Positions 41,752 to 53,500 of a stretch of DNA of 64,000 nt are shown here, one piece after another. Where the stretch lies: assembly GCA_024195265.1 (NCBI GenBank), contig JAJLRJ010000006.1, positions 28,956,064 through 29,020,063 on the forward strand, read 5' to 3'. The DNA comes from Dendrophyllia cribrosa (lineage: Eukaryota > Cnidaria > Anthozoa > Scleractinia > Dendrophylliidae). The position numbers and the translations under genes are program-made. Below the pieces are notes generated by a model. The model was not told the origin of the DNA, ran no database searches, and saw nothing but the letters and a program-made list of their open reading frames with translations. Within the stretch, counting starts at the first letter, position 1, and each line of letters begins with the position of its first letter.

Positions 41752-42130
41752 CAGGCCCGGGTCAAACGCGGTACTTCACGTGAGCCTTATTCGATTACTT
41801 GTGTTCGGCTCATATGAAGTTCGGCGTTCGACTCAATTAAAATTAAGTCCAACTCCGAACTATATGAGCCGGGCTGGCCCGGCTAGCCGAGATGGCCCAT
41901 TTTGCCGAAATAACTTTTAACCCGGTATTACATGAAGCGAGCCAGCCCGGGTGACACAAATTCGACTGATTGCATTTGAATCGGCTAGCCGTTCTTCATG
42001 GCTGGTGTAGCCGTGAGGAACGGCTGAGGTTGACTTCGGCTAAATTAAAATCGACGTTTGACTCACCATGTGATCTTAATAATTTTGAGTCGACCTAAAC
42101 CGTATTAGGTTGAAGTACGGCGTTTGACCT
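41752..42130. mobile_element. MITE with GGTCAAACGC ends
   Basis: Left GGCCCGGGTCAAACGCGGTA, right inverted GTACGGCGTTTGACC. The interior repeats GGCTAGCCG and CGACGTTTGACTC-like motifs. Its build is like the hairpin element at 5283-5556. Confidence 0.6.
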
Positions 42131-43152
42131 GTTCAAAATCAGTCACTCTCATCAATCGTTTCGGTGGTAAAGCTGTTCGGAACACCTTAGTCGTCTTTAA
42201 AAAAAAACAGGGGGTGATAATTCTAAGAAGGCCTGTTTCGGGAGAAAAACAAAATTCCTCCGGTAATCTGAAGATTTTGCCGGGAATCGGGAGACTCAAA
42301 AAATGTTCGGGAAAACATGAGATAATGTTGTTAAAATTTCGGGAAGTTTAAATTTTTGCGTGAATGTCAGTCTCCGAAAAAATCGGGAAGATATTCCAAA
42401 TTTTTGGGACAACTTTCAGTTACACACAGTTTTGCAGTTTTGCTCAAACAGAGTTTGTTAGAGTTGTCCCCCCCCCCCCCCCCCCCCCGTAAAAAAAACG
42501 AAAGTTTTCTTCAGTAAAATCCCGCCTCACACATTCATAACATCGGAGGGATAAATATGTCGTTTTTGTTTACGATAGAAGGTCGACTATGATTTTCGGA
42601 AAGGCGAAAGCAGCTAACAAATTCGGGGGTTAGATTGCTCTGATTCCCTAAAATTTTCTGCTGTTGAGATTATCAGCTAAAAGAACCGATACAACATTGA
42701 AAACAGTCATGGAAGTTACCCAGTGGGACTCAATTTATGATATGTACAAATTAAGTCTTGTCAGAAATCCATAAGTGGGTTGAAACGTGCAACTGTCTCT
42801 CCACGCTTCAAAACAAGCTTCCGATTATTCAATTTGCTAAGAAGTTGTTACAGCCATATTTGGAAATCAAGATAAAAATATTAACCAATCAATTTGCTAG
42901 AACAATTTGCTTCCAAACTTGAGGGACTCAGGGGTTTCCAGATATGGTACTAAGCAAAAAAAAAATGAATATTTGGAAGCTGTGAATGCACGTTACACGT
43001 TTCAACCCACTTATAGGTTTCTGGTCTCGTTAAATTATTTTATAAAATGCTCAAGGAAATGCGCGCGCTATGATTGGTTAAACCGAGTTCATTATAACTC
43101 GATAAAGCACGCGCGTGACGTAAGTTTCATTATAACCGTTTTTATTTTATAA

Positions 43153-43343
43153 AAGAAATAAAAAAACTTGTTCCTCGTGCATTATTGAGTTATATAAGCA
43201 CTTGGAAATTTTTAAGAACACTCGAGAAGTGCGAGAAGCACTCGCCTTTGGCTCGTGCTTCTCTGCACTTCTCTCGTGTTCTTAAAAATTCCCGCGTGCT
43301 TATATAACTCAATAATGCACTCGGCGCGCTTTTTATTTCTTTA
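43153..43343. mobile_element. Hairpin MITE, GAAATAAAAA arms
   Basis: Arms of about 80 bp with GTGCATTATTGAGTTATATA and its inverse, and a centre with repeated GAGAAGTGCGAGAAGC. Non-coding. Confidence 0.8.
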
Positions 43344-43892
43344 TTACAACATAGTCAGTGACAATATGTCCTCGTTGATCTCAGATTTAGCTGTATGGAG
43401 AAAGAGTCCGTATAACCTAACAGGACATAACAAGGCCGTCGTTCTACGATTTTCCACATATTCATATATGAAAAACTCCATATGATGGAGTTTTGGTGCC
43501 TAATCATGTATATAATCATCATTAATTTTAATGTATATAGAAACGTTTTTAATTTGTAGCTAGAAACACGACCCCATAAGCAAGATTTTTGCTTTAACTT
43601 ATATCGCGCATAAATAAAGGAAAAATATAGAGGCGCTGTACTGTGGAACTTTGTTTCGGGTTATTTCAATGACTTGTAACTTAAAACAATTTTCCAGAAA
43701 AGTGAAATTAGATCCGATTTTACATTTTATATTTAAATTTTTGAAATTCTTGTACGTTTTAGTGTTTATTTATACCTCTTCGAATCATCTTATATTTTTA
43801 ATCTTAGTTAATTATAGTCTAGTACACGACCCCTCAAGCACGTTTATCGGCTTTTATTAATTACTGATCGTGTTTAAATAAAGGATCTATCA

Positions 43893-43929
43893 CTACTACT
43901 ACTGCTACTACTACTACTACTACTACTAC
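43893..43929. repeat. (CTA)n microsatellite
   Basis: About 12 CTA units with one CTG interruption. Confidence 0.9.
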
Positions 43930-44111
43930 AAAACTGTATTAGTTTTCACATTACAAAAGTACAACATCATTACAAGCATTTTCCTAAACATTTCTCGTCG
44001 GGTTCCCCTGACTCATGTGGTCCCTTTTGTTTCCCAACGTTTTGGAAAATTAAATATTGGCCGATTTCCCAGTTTTTATTTTCAACTTGGCCTCTTTTAG
44101 AAAAGACTTGG

Positions 44112-44329
44112 TTAACCCTTTTACTCCCAGAGTCAATTATGGAGACATCATTGTAGTTTAGTTCGAACTTTTGAATATGTTGACGAAATCCCATGGTGTG
44201 ACCATTCAAATAAAAACCTCTTCGGCAGTACTTTTGCATTGCACCATTTGCTTTCAATATTTTACAAAATGAAATTTGGGATTTTTTTTTAATTTTGGTT
44301 TTTGGCACTCTTGGTAGTTAAAGGGTTAA
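44112..44329 (-). mobile_element. TTAA-type MITE copy 5
   Basis: TTAACCCTTTTACTCCCAGAG at the left and TTGGTAGTTAAAGGGTTAA at the right, with the same single core block as the copy at 7449-7662. Confidence 0.75.
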
Positions 44330-46285
44330 CGAGTCCGGTGACCATAAAACGGGTACCAGTAAAACGCCACTCACGACTGCGCACAGATATTAGTTTCAAT
44401 TATCATAAATAATGAAACAACACTGATTTCGCGCACAATGAAAACCTCGTGTTTCGACAGCGGTCAAATCAAAACAGAGTTCCAAGTTATCACTTCAAAT
44501 GCGGCTTCAACTCTTCAAGAACTTTGCGTAAGATTAGCGTAAATGTGGACCGCTTTTTATCTCCGATTCAAAGGGTACCCGTTTTGGTAGAAACGTGCCC
44601 CTTGTCAGCGCACCGGTAAGCGATAATTTCGATCAAAGTTACACGGTTTTAATCTAAGTTTTATGTTGATTGGGTCTTGGCAAAAATAAGCGTGCAATAG
44701 TTTTTTTATTTCTTCTTTTGCCCGTTCATTCAAGATTATTTATCTTCGCTGCTGTAGGAGGTTATTTTGGCGAATTTACTAGCGTACAGATTTGGTGTCA
44801 TAGCAATATATTGTGTACCAAGCTTAATTGGCGTGGGTTACGTAAACTAACAATCAGGCTCGACCCATTCTCGAGAATACAAGTAGCTAGTTATTCACGT
44901 TATTGAAAGACATTGTGGACAAAAAAATAACCAGAATATGTCCAGAACATTAGAACTATTTGCATACAGTCATCGTTAGGTTACCTAATGAATTAAGTCA
45001 TAATCAGCGAGAGTCTCGTATGGTTTGACACTATTCCTGCAAGTCCCATTTACTCTCTTCACTCTAGCTGCTGTTTGAATGGTTTGAAACTGCTGACCTC
45101 TAACCTTCTTGTGTTCTCTTGTGCTTTTGAATACCGAGTTAATAGTTTCAACTCGATTTCCATATTCTCACTAATTTGATCCGAGAGAGCTGAGAGTGGT
45201 TAGGTGTTCGCCGGGTTGCCGATATCGAGTGATTATAAAGAGATTGCTTGGTGTATTTCGACTTGGTGTATTTCGACTTGGTGTATTTTTTCGTGACGTG
45301 AAGCGCAATACGTCCAAGAGTTCGTCGCAAAAATAGGTGGACGCACAGAAAACGAGCCGGTAGTGGAAAAAAGGCAGGGAAAAAGGAGACCACAGACTGT
45401 CGGATTTTACCGGGAATTCCGCCGACACTTCGTAGCTCCCGCATGTATTTTAGCTTATAAAAGACGCCTCGGGTAGAATTAATAGGACTGAGGATTGGTG
45501 GTTATAGTCAAAGTTAGTTACGAATTAATAATAATAAATAAATAATAAATAATAATAATAATAAAGTTAGTTACGAATTAATAATAATAATAATAATGTT
45601 TATTCACCACATTTTCGCATTAAAAATTAATTTAGGTTAACAAAATTTACAAAATATACTATTTTTAAAAATTACAGTTAACTTTTCAAAGCTTTAATTT
45701 TGCGTTTGCCATTAAAATGGTACTAGGAAAAGAAGCTTCGTCTGAATCGTTTAGATCTGCATTTAAAAGATGTCAAAGTGTTAGAGTTTCTAACGAAGTA
45801 GTCATGGGCGCTTGACCTGATCTGGGTTAGGTTAACTAGGTGTTTCGAAAGTGGACCACCCTTTGTAATTTTCCCCATGGTCCTTATTCAGAGTTCTATT
45901 ATGTTGAAAAATTTAAAAGTAAACCGCTTCTTCTTTTCTGTTCTATAGAATCTTTTCAGCCAATTAAGTTGCACATATGGTATCATTTGGCAATGTAACA
46001 TGGAAATATAAGCGTGTTTTTTTCTATTTCAGCGGCACAATGTCCCGCCATCTTCTTTTTTTTTTTTAGTTAGAGTTTTTGTACGCTTGGATCGCGTCGA
46101 ATCCCGAATTTACGGCCTTCATATATTTTGAAATCAGTGGCGGATCAAGGGAGGGGACCGGGAAGCCCGCCTTCCCCCCCCCCCTCCCCCCTTCCCAGCC
46201 CCCCACCCCTCCCACTTACGAGTTTGGATCCGCCACTGGAAATTGTTGGATATAATTCAATTACCTGTTTTTATTTTATTTCACA
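44330..46285. other. Intergenic stretch left of NXPE copy 1
   Basis: No gene is supported. Contains an (AAT)n block (45521-45600), a TTTCGACTTGGTGTA triplet of short repeats near 45245-45285, and a C-rich tract (46176-46195). The NXPE 5' leader exon and promoter may lie here but could not be placed. Confidence 0.45.
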
Positions 46286-46320
46286 GACTGTATCAGGTCC
46301 CAAAGTGAGAGGGGCGTGTA

Positions 46321-47775
46321 ATGAGGAAGGGTGTGGCAGGAGAATACATCAAAGGGTGCTTCAGACCGGCACGTTTCCTCTTTCTGCTTCTACTTGTTGT
46401 TACTGTCGTAGTCTTTTTAAAAGAATTATGGAAGCGAAATGAACCGGTAAAGAAAGTAACACAACAATCTCTTGACTTGGGCTGCCTGTATACAGTGCAA
46501 CTCCCACAGGCAGCCCAGGCGTGGAAGCTCATTTCATTCATAATCAGCCCAACTGTCAAAGACAAATGCAGCCTTGAGGCGAGAAGAAGAATCCATGAAG
46601 AAGCATCCGGAGGCTCGAATTTTCGAATACAAGCGTTCGGTTCACAAGAAATGGTTACAGGGAGCGTGACTCCCATCGGTAACGACACTTATAACGCTAC
46701 ATTGCGACTAACGTTTGCGGGCGAGTATATAATCCTGGTTATTTTGACCTACATTAATAACGACAGTCTTGAGTATCGGTATCACACCAAGGCCGTTTTG
46801 CAACATGCACGGAATAGTCCGTTTGACCTTCCGGTATCCCCGGGTCCTTACCCCCAGGGGTATACCCGCTACTGCACTCAAGAAGAAAGCGGCACTGCCC
46901 CTGGGAGATGGGTTGAGTGTGGTAGCATCCCAGGGATTGAAAGATGCGGCCAGTGGCAGCTTGATCCACTGTATGACTTTGATCAAATCCACGGTTTTCA
47001 CTGGCTGCCGTATTTTTGTCAGCTGCATCATTACAGCAGTGATGAGATCAAGAAATGCTTCGCTAAGCAAGGTTGGTCGGAGATCGTTTTCACGGGAGAC
47101 TCGCACATGCGCTACAGAACGTATCATTGGGTGACACGGTTACACGGCTCGTGTCACGGCTGCATTAAAACACACGTTAAGATGGTCTTTGACAAGATCC
47201 CACGCATTGAATGGATGTTCGACGCGCGTGGAACGCGATGGCCACTCACCTTCCCCAACATTTCAACGCCTTACGAAATCTATGTTCATCCGAGAACGAG
47301 ACGATCTATGTTCTCTAAAGAACTGCCTTCCTCTTTATTCAGTGGCAAACTGTTTCTCATGAACTTCGGTCACTGGGTCTTGCGGGAGAGCACGAGGAAA
47401 ACATTCATGGCTGAGAAACTACGCGCGTTTGTTCAGGCGATTCAAGCAATGAACGGCTCAGGAGAAAGCACAAAACGATTTCTTTGGGTAAACACGGTAA
47501 GTCTGCCTTGGAGAGAGGATCGCGCCATGATCGAATGGTTAGAAAACCCGTCTCCCTCTCGCGTGGCACAACTGAACGTTTTGACAGACAGCGCTCTCAG
47601 GGACAGCGGTGTTCAGATTATAGACGCTTTTCAGATTTCAAACGGTCGCATAGGCGCTACGCATGATCAGACGCACTATGCTAAGAGGATGGAGAGAGGG
47701 GACTGCGGAGGAGTGGTGGAGAACGCCATCAGTAATGTTGTCGCAAACGCTTTGTGTAATTATGATACTTGGTAA
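46321..47775 (+). CDS. NXPE family protein, copy 1 (type II membrane, PC-esterase fold)
   Basis: NXPE (neurexophilin and PC-esterase) family, 484 aa in one coding exon. An uncleaved signal anchor (about 18-35, FLFLLLLVVTVVVFLKEL) follows a short cytoplasmic end, so the rest faces the Golgi/ER lumen or outside. A neurexophilin-like Ig fold covers about 55-160 (FRIQAFGS, GSVTPIGNDTYNATLRLTFA). The PC-esterase part has the GDSH motif (259-262, FTGDSHMRYRTYHW) and a DxxH pair near the end (D449-H452, HDQTHYAKR). Family members are thought to act on extracellular or Golgi substrates, which is not established for invertebrates. An in-frame TGA at 46306-46308 fixes the start at 46321. A TTTCACAG acceptor 34 bp upstream marks the end of a 5'-leader intron. 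Confidence 0.9.
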   Translation: MRKGVAGEYIKGCFRPARFLFLLLLVVTVVVFLKELWKRNEPVKKVTQQSLDLGCLYTVQLPQAAQAWKLISFIISPTVKDKCSLEARRRIHEEASGGSNFRIQAFGSQEMVTGSVTPIGNDTYNATLRLTFAGEYIILVILTYINNDSLEYRYHTKAVLQHARNSPFDLPVSPGPYPQGYTRYCTQEESGTAPGRWVECGSIPGIERCGQWQLDPLYDFDQIHGFHWLPYFCQLHHYSSDEIKKCFAKQGWSEIVFTGDSHMRYRTYHWVTRLHGSCHGCIKTHVKMVFDKIPRIEWMFDARGTRWPLTFPNISTPYEIYVHPRTRRSMFSKELPSSLFSGKLFLMNFGHWVLRESTRKTFMAEKLRAFVQAIQAMNGSGESTKRFLWVNTVSLPWREDRAMIEWLENPSPSRVAQLNVLTDSALRDSGVQIIDAFQISNGRIGATHDQTHYAKRMERGDCGGVVENAISNVVANALCNYDTW

Positions 47776-47788
47776 AACAGAACACGGA

Positions 47789-47794
47789 AATAAA
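47789..47794 (+). terminator. Possible poly(A) signal of NXPE copy 1
   Basis: AATAAA 14 bp past the stop codon. Very close, but possible; other AATAAA-like motifs exist further on. Confidence 0.35.
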
Positions 47795-50205
47795 CCATTT
47801 GAAAGCAAAGGTCACATGACACATCTCTGCGGTATGGCTAGTACCTTACGCATGCGCACAGCCAAAGAGCTGTACAAAATAGTTGCTCGTCATGATGTTG
47901 AAGTCTGTGTAGCAAGAACACGGATATCTTTTTCTACTCGTCGCGTTCCAGATCAAATATCGTGAAACTGATTACTTGCTTGGGCAAGTTCGCTTTTGTA
48001 TGTTTTTGAGTTCCTGAGCCTTAAGCGGGGGGAGGGGGGCAATGACAATGACACCTACAGGGTTTATAGGACGTCTCAAACTGTTACCTTTGAGGGTCGT
48101 AAAATGGGAGGATAACATCAAATGACGTAGAATTATGTCATAAGATCTGCACAGTCGCCATCTTGGATTTCTCGATTTCTCCAAAACCTTGGGAACCGTT
48201 AAAATTGAAACCAATATTATGAAAATCTATAAAGAAACGGTAAATAGTATAAATAGTTAACAGTTTAAACGGTAAAAAAATCCCAATTTCGATCAATTCA
48301 GCTGTGAAAATCGTGTTGCATGGAAAAATCAAGTCACGTGAACAATCAAATCCCATACCAAATTATTTAGTAAAATTCAAGAAGTTAAAAAAGTTACAAA
48401 TATTCAAAGTCAGCGTACGCTCCCTCAGACTAAATAAGGTAAGTAAGTAAGTAAGTAACAACTTTATTTATAGAGGGTAACACACAACAGTTTTCACTGA
48501 CGAACCAGTGGCCCTCTATCTTGAAGGCCCATCGTCACTTACCGTGATTCATTGCGGGCGTTCTAGAATTTCTAAGGCCACGAAATTCAGTTATGTGTCG
48601 GGGAAGTTTGATTTCTAAAAAAATCCATTTACATCGGGGAATATGTATCGTCTGTCAACTTCAAGATCATTTCTTTCAAATATTTAGTTCATATTCAAGG
48701 CATTGCATCTTGTTTTTGTATGTTTTCTTTAATTTTCCATCGTTACTGATACGTTTTCTAAGCAACGCCGCCGAAGGCTCGAGGCTGGCTGTCAAGAAAC
48801 GAGAACCTTCAGAAGGTTTGGCTCAGAAATTCGGTCGTTCGTGGAAAGAAAATAGGCATATTAGATTGCCTACTAGTTAAGATTTATCTACGAATCTTTT
48901 CATTGTAATTTTTTAGTACATTCGTTTTCCAGATACTGTGAGTTGACATTTGAATCTTACCATCGATAACCGTGACCGTTCGACCGGAATGAATAATGCT
49001 TCCTGGAGATGTAAACAACAGAAAAAGCTCAAACTTCCCGGCGGAGTCGTTTTTGCCAGCAACTATGTGAAACATTCCATGGAAGTTGAAGGAGGTTTTC
49101 GCCGTCCCTAGCGGTCGATTTTTTTTTTCGATACAAACTTCTGAAGCCGATTAAACGTCCTCCGCCAGCGGAGCTCACTAATTATGCCCAATGCAAATCA
49201 GATACGCCAGCAGAACAGCCCACAAAATACAAACACTTCTCGGCTCGCTGGAGGTTTCGTTTTAAGTGGCATCGACCTTAAACTTTCGGTAAAAATAGCA
49301 GGAGGTTTATCGCGTCCCACGACGTGAAAATGTTTCCGATGCGAACTTTCGAAGCGGAGGAAACTGCCTCGACGACTGGAGTTGCCTGGAGCTACACTAA
49401 GGCGGGTTGAGCGGCCCCTGACAAAATGCGAGACACGGGCTTTTGATATCTAACAGGACCGCTTCTTGCAACTAATTAATTTTAAAATTAATGTCGAACG
49501 AAATTTCAAACTCGTGTTCATTTCTTCCTGGAGATGAGATTTATCAAAAACGTCTTTTTGAATGGCACGTGCTGTTGGTTTGTGCGGAATCACCCAAGTG
49601 TAGCTCGCGTACTTGGAGTGTGAACGTTTAATGACCGCACTTTTTGGTTTCTTTGTTGCCCTGGCGATAAGCGTAAATCAAAAGGATCCAAGTGCACTTG
49701 AAAGTTAGGTCTACTCCTTACTTGAGAGCGCACTTGACCAATGACAGTACAGCCGTACAGATAAAAGCAAGTGGGCGCGCAACTTTGAATTCCACAGGGA
49801 ACGAGCTCTCTGCGTTTTGGTTTCCAATTCTGGAGTCACGGGCGACTTAAAAAAAAAAAACACTCTCAAGCAGGATCTCAAGTTTTACTTTAGCTGTTGT
49901 ATTGGAAGACGTATTTCAAGCCGACTTTGGGTAAAAAATTCTACGTTGAGAAAAAAGGTTGTTGTCTAATTCTCAGGCTTAGCCAATGAAAAACACTACA
50001 GCCATACGCGCATTCAATACAAAACATGTTTTTAAGACGAGCACGAAAAATTTCCCAAAACTTAACAGAGTGAGCATAGTATTACACCAGGCTCTGAGGC
50101 GATTGTTTGCTGAATTAAGTTCAAATAAAACTTGACTTGATAAGAAAAAATATTTTACTATCCAGATTACATTCAGCAAAGTAGCTTCTTGTTTTAGACG
50201 TCTTC
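47795..50205. other. Intergenic stretch between NXPE copy 1 and the PHD transposon
   Basis: No gene is supported. A (TAAG)n tail with TTTATTTATAGAGGGTAACA (48433-48480) looks like a LINE 3' end. An imperfect 70-bp segment is repeated about 210 bp apart (near 49085 and 49295). Confidence 0.45.
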
Positions 50206-50220
50206 AAGCCTGGTTTCCAT

Positions 50221-50430
50221 ATAACCCGGCATAGTCAATCGAACGTTCGAAAATCGAACTCAATCGAACTCAATCGAACTCAATCCGTTGATTGAGTTCG
50301 ATTGAGTTCGGCAATCGAACGAAATCGAACACCAGACTTTCAGTGAGTTCGATTTCCGAACAAATCGAATTCAATCGAACAAATCGAACTCAATCGAACT
50401 CAAACGAACTCAATCGAACACAATTAAATG
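50221..50430. repeat. Left subterminal TCGAAC iteron array
   Basis: More than fifteen AATCGAACTC-type units in both orientations form potential long hairpins between CCATATAA and TTAAATGG. Confidence 0.8.
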
Positions 50431-50596
50431 GTTTGCGTTCGATGTGGCTCTGCTAAACCTATACAAAGCAAAAAATCAAGTCCGTCAAAGCAGTTTTTTC
50501 TTGTGTTTCTTTTTACAATTTATTTGATAACAGAAACCACAATTAAAACAGAACAGAACAAAAAAAAAAAAACAGAACAGAACCTTCCCTTTTTAG

Positions 50597-53500
50597 CTAA
50601 TTTACAGCTGCGGCAACACAATTCGAATAACTGTTATGAAAAAACACAAGCAAGTTGCCAACAGCGACACATGCAACTGCATGCAATAGATAAATGATTA
50701 TAAAAAATATCTTGCTAACGATACACATGATTTTTTCAAATTCATCATAAACAATTAACAATGACCAAGAGAGCAAGAGGTGGACGAGCGCCAGTATATT
50801 GGACGTTTCGGCGCATCGCACTTCCAATAGAGAAAGGATAAATATTAAATGTAATAGTAAAATTATTTTTCTTCTCAGGTCAAAATCAAAGTAAATCATA
50901 ACATGTTCGTGTATATCAATTTCTTGTGTTTCAAGAGTTATATTGGCCAGCGCTCGTAAGAGTCTAATTATTGAAGATGAGTCAGATGAGTAAACAATGT
51001 TCCTTGTGTTCTCTGTAACCTCAAGTTGGTCCTCCATTTGTTGATTTACTGTATCCGCAGATGTAACTGCGACAAGACAATTATTTTCATTAGTGTTATT
51101 TTGCAACTGTCTGGCCTGCTTTACCTTATCAATTAATTTTGCCTTGCCCTCGCTTGATCTAAATGGCACACCCATCTCCAAAAGTACTTCGCGCAGTAAT
51201 ATGACAGTCATATCTTTGGGATCACCAGCCTTTATTTTACGAATTTTTTCTTGCTTTTCTTTCTCCTTTTGTTTAGCACGTTTTGACTCTGCAGCTATTA
51301 GTGCAGGTAACCTTTCTGCAATGAACCTGTGATCTTCTTCTGTCATAACGAATCGACTATTATCTGCCTCTCCATTGAGGACAAGAACACATTCTCTCCT
51401 ATTGCACCAAATATATCTGCCAGTTTTCTTGAAGATTCTAGGAGGATATTCAGACTCTTCGTTCTCTTCATCAAAAACCAATATACCAACTTCCGTTATA
51501 CCCGGTAACTTTGAACTGTCTTTGTCCACATGAAGTACGGGAAATGAAGTAGAAGCCTTCAGCGTTCTGATAATACGGGTAACTTGTCCTACAGTCAGTC
51601 CAATGCCTGGGACGAAGAGCGCAACAAAATTTCTCAGGGTAAAGTCTGCTTTGTCGGAATTTAAACGACTTTCGATAGAATCGTAGAAATCACACCTGGA
51701 TGTCGACATCCACCTGGAGAGGCGTCCACTTGATGGTACATATGCTTTTCCTATTTGAAGAGAAAGGAAGTTTGAAATGTGGTACACTTCACCTTTATAT
51801 TCCACGTATTGCTCTTTATTTCTCTCCCTGATTTGTTTTTGCCTTTCCTTATGATGTTCACTTGATTGTGCGAAGGCATCGCCGCTTCCATAAAGAACTG
51901 ATTTGTCTTCTCGTGTTGCCTTGGTTTTTTGGGTACTGAATAATTCTTCCGGGTTGCAGTCATGCTTTGGACAAATGAAAGAATACCTATTTCTTTCCTC
52001 ACTGTTTTGGAATTTAATACCTAGGCATAATTCATGCCACCATTTGTAACAATTTAGAAACTCACAGCCTATCCAGTGAGTCATTGCAGGCTCGACAAAT
52101 CCCCGTTGAAGAAATTTGCAAGTTCCTACTTTATGAAACTCGCAATTCCGTGGATCGCCCTCGTCCAGTTCTTCCCCCTCCTGCTCTTCTGTCCCTTGAG
52201 TATCTGCGATTATCTCTGCAATTTGTTCAATGGTTGTAGTACTGTCCTTCTGAAGATGATCCAATAAAACGTTATTATCTAGGTCAAAAAGCTCTTCAAA
52301 TGTCGCGATGTTCTCTTCATCGGGAAAAAATGATGTGTTTGACACAAATGCAGTGGAGGCAGAGTTAAGCATCGTTATTTCTCCAGTTCGCTGGTTTTGA
52401 TACACTACGTTAGCTGCTCGTAATCCTGGAATCATACCCATTTCCTACATCGTCTTCAAAACCTCTTTCTCGGCTTTTTTCATACCTTCAACGATATCTT
52501 GCTGTAGATTAGCCGACCAAGTGACCTCACGTTGCACGGCAGATGACTTGGTTCGTTCCTTGTGTTTTAGTTCCATAAGTCTAATAACTCTTCCAGCAAT
52601 ATCCAACATTTCCAGGAAACTAAAGTTATTTTTCCCTTTCGTAAAAGCACGAAGATATGAAAACAGAACTTCGCACGAGTCTGAACCGAAAAACCAGGGA
52701 CAGAATGGCACATCTGGAAAATACTTGGCAAATATTAACATGTTCAAGATTACTGAATGTCCCGCGAGAATAGTGTCTGTGTAAGTCTGGTCAGAGATAA
52801 AGTGTTTATCGGTATCGTACTGCTGGAAAAGAACCCATTTCTTCCAATGTCTAAGGAAAATAACTGGCTGCCAAGCTAGCCTTGCTCTTTCTTTAGGTGC
52901 AAGGGACTTATCAGAAAAACATCGAAGCAATGAAAATCCTATGGACAGGTACACTCTCAAACCTTTTGTTACCCCTTCATTCGATTTAGCAAGACAAGCG
53001 TTTACTTTAGGTTGCAAAATTCGGATTGCAGCGTCCACATTTTGTTTGTCGCGAACAAATACGTCCGATTTCCACAATCCAGATTCTAGTTTGAAAGTTT
53101 CGTATATCTCCATCAGGTATTCAAGGAGAACTACAGTATCGCCCATGATTAAAATCTTTCTTGTGTTTAACAGTTGGTTGCGCCACTTTTTGATTAAGTG
53201 CTTCCAATCAGGCTGCATCACCGTAGCTGTAAAGTGGCCATCAATTCGTTTAATTTCTCCTGCAAAATCAAAACCCTCGTATTCTAGCGTTATGCTATTT
53301 CCCGCCAATTTGTTTTTTGAGTATGTCTGCAAATAAAATTTTCTGAACTTAGAATCTCCATCTGCTCCGACACCAATGATGTGAATGTTATTCTCAAGAC
53401 CCATTTGAATTGCTTGGTTATACCAGTTTGCTACAGTATCTGCCGTTTCACCGATTTTTACAGGACTGAGGCCGAGGACATAAATCGGCTCAGGTAAGTA

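Larger units (their letters stand above)
40497..43892. other. Intergenic stretch right of OPA3, repeat-rich
   Basis: No gene is supported. It contains a CCTGGAACAGGCG motif near 41096 shared with 10168-10695, a (TGTAAA)n tail near 41372-41393, a GGTCAAACGC-ended element (41752-42130), a C tract (42472-42488), and a palindrome (43153-43343). Confidence 0.5.

Noticed and set aside
50240..50425. CRISPR-like repeats of AATCGAACTC
   Set aside because: Units are short, contiguous and in both orientations with no unique spacers; this is a transposon subterminal array in animal DNA.
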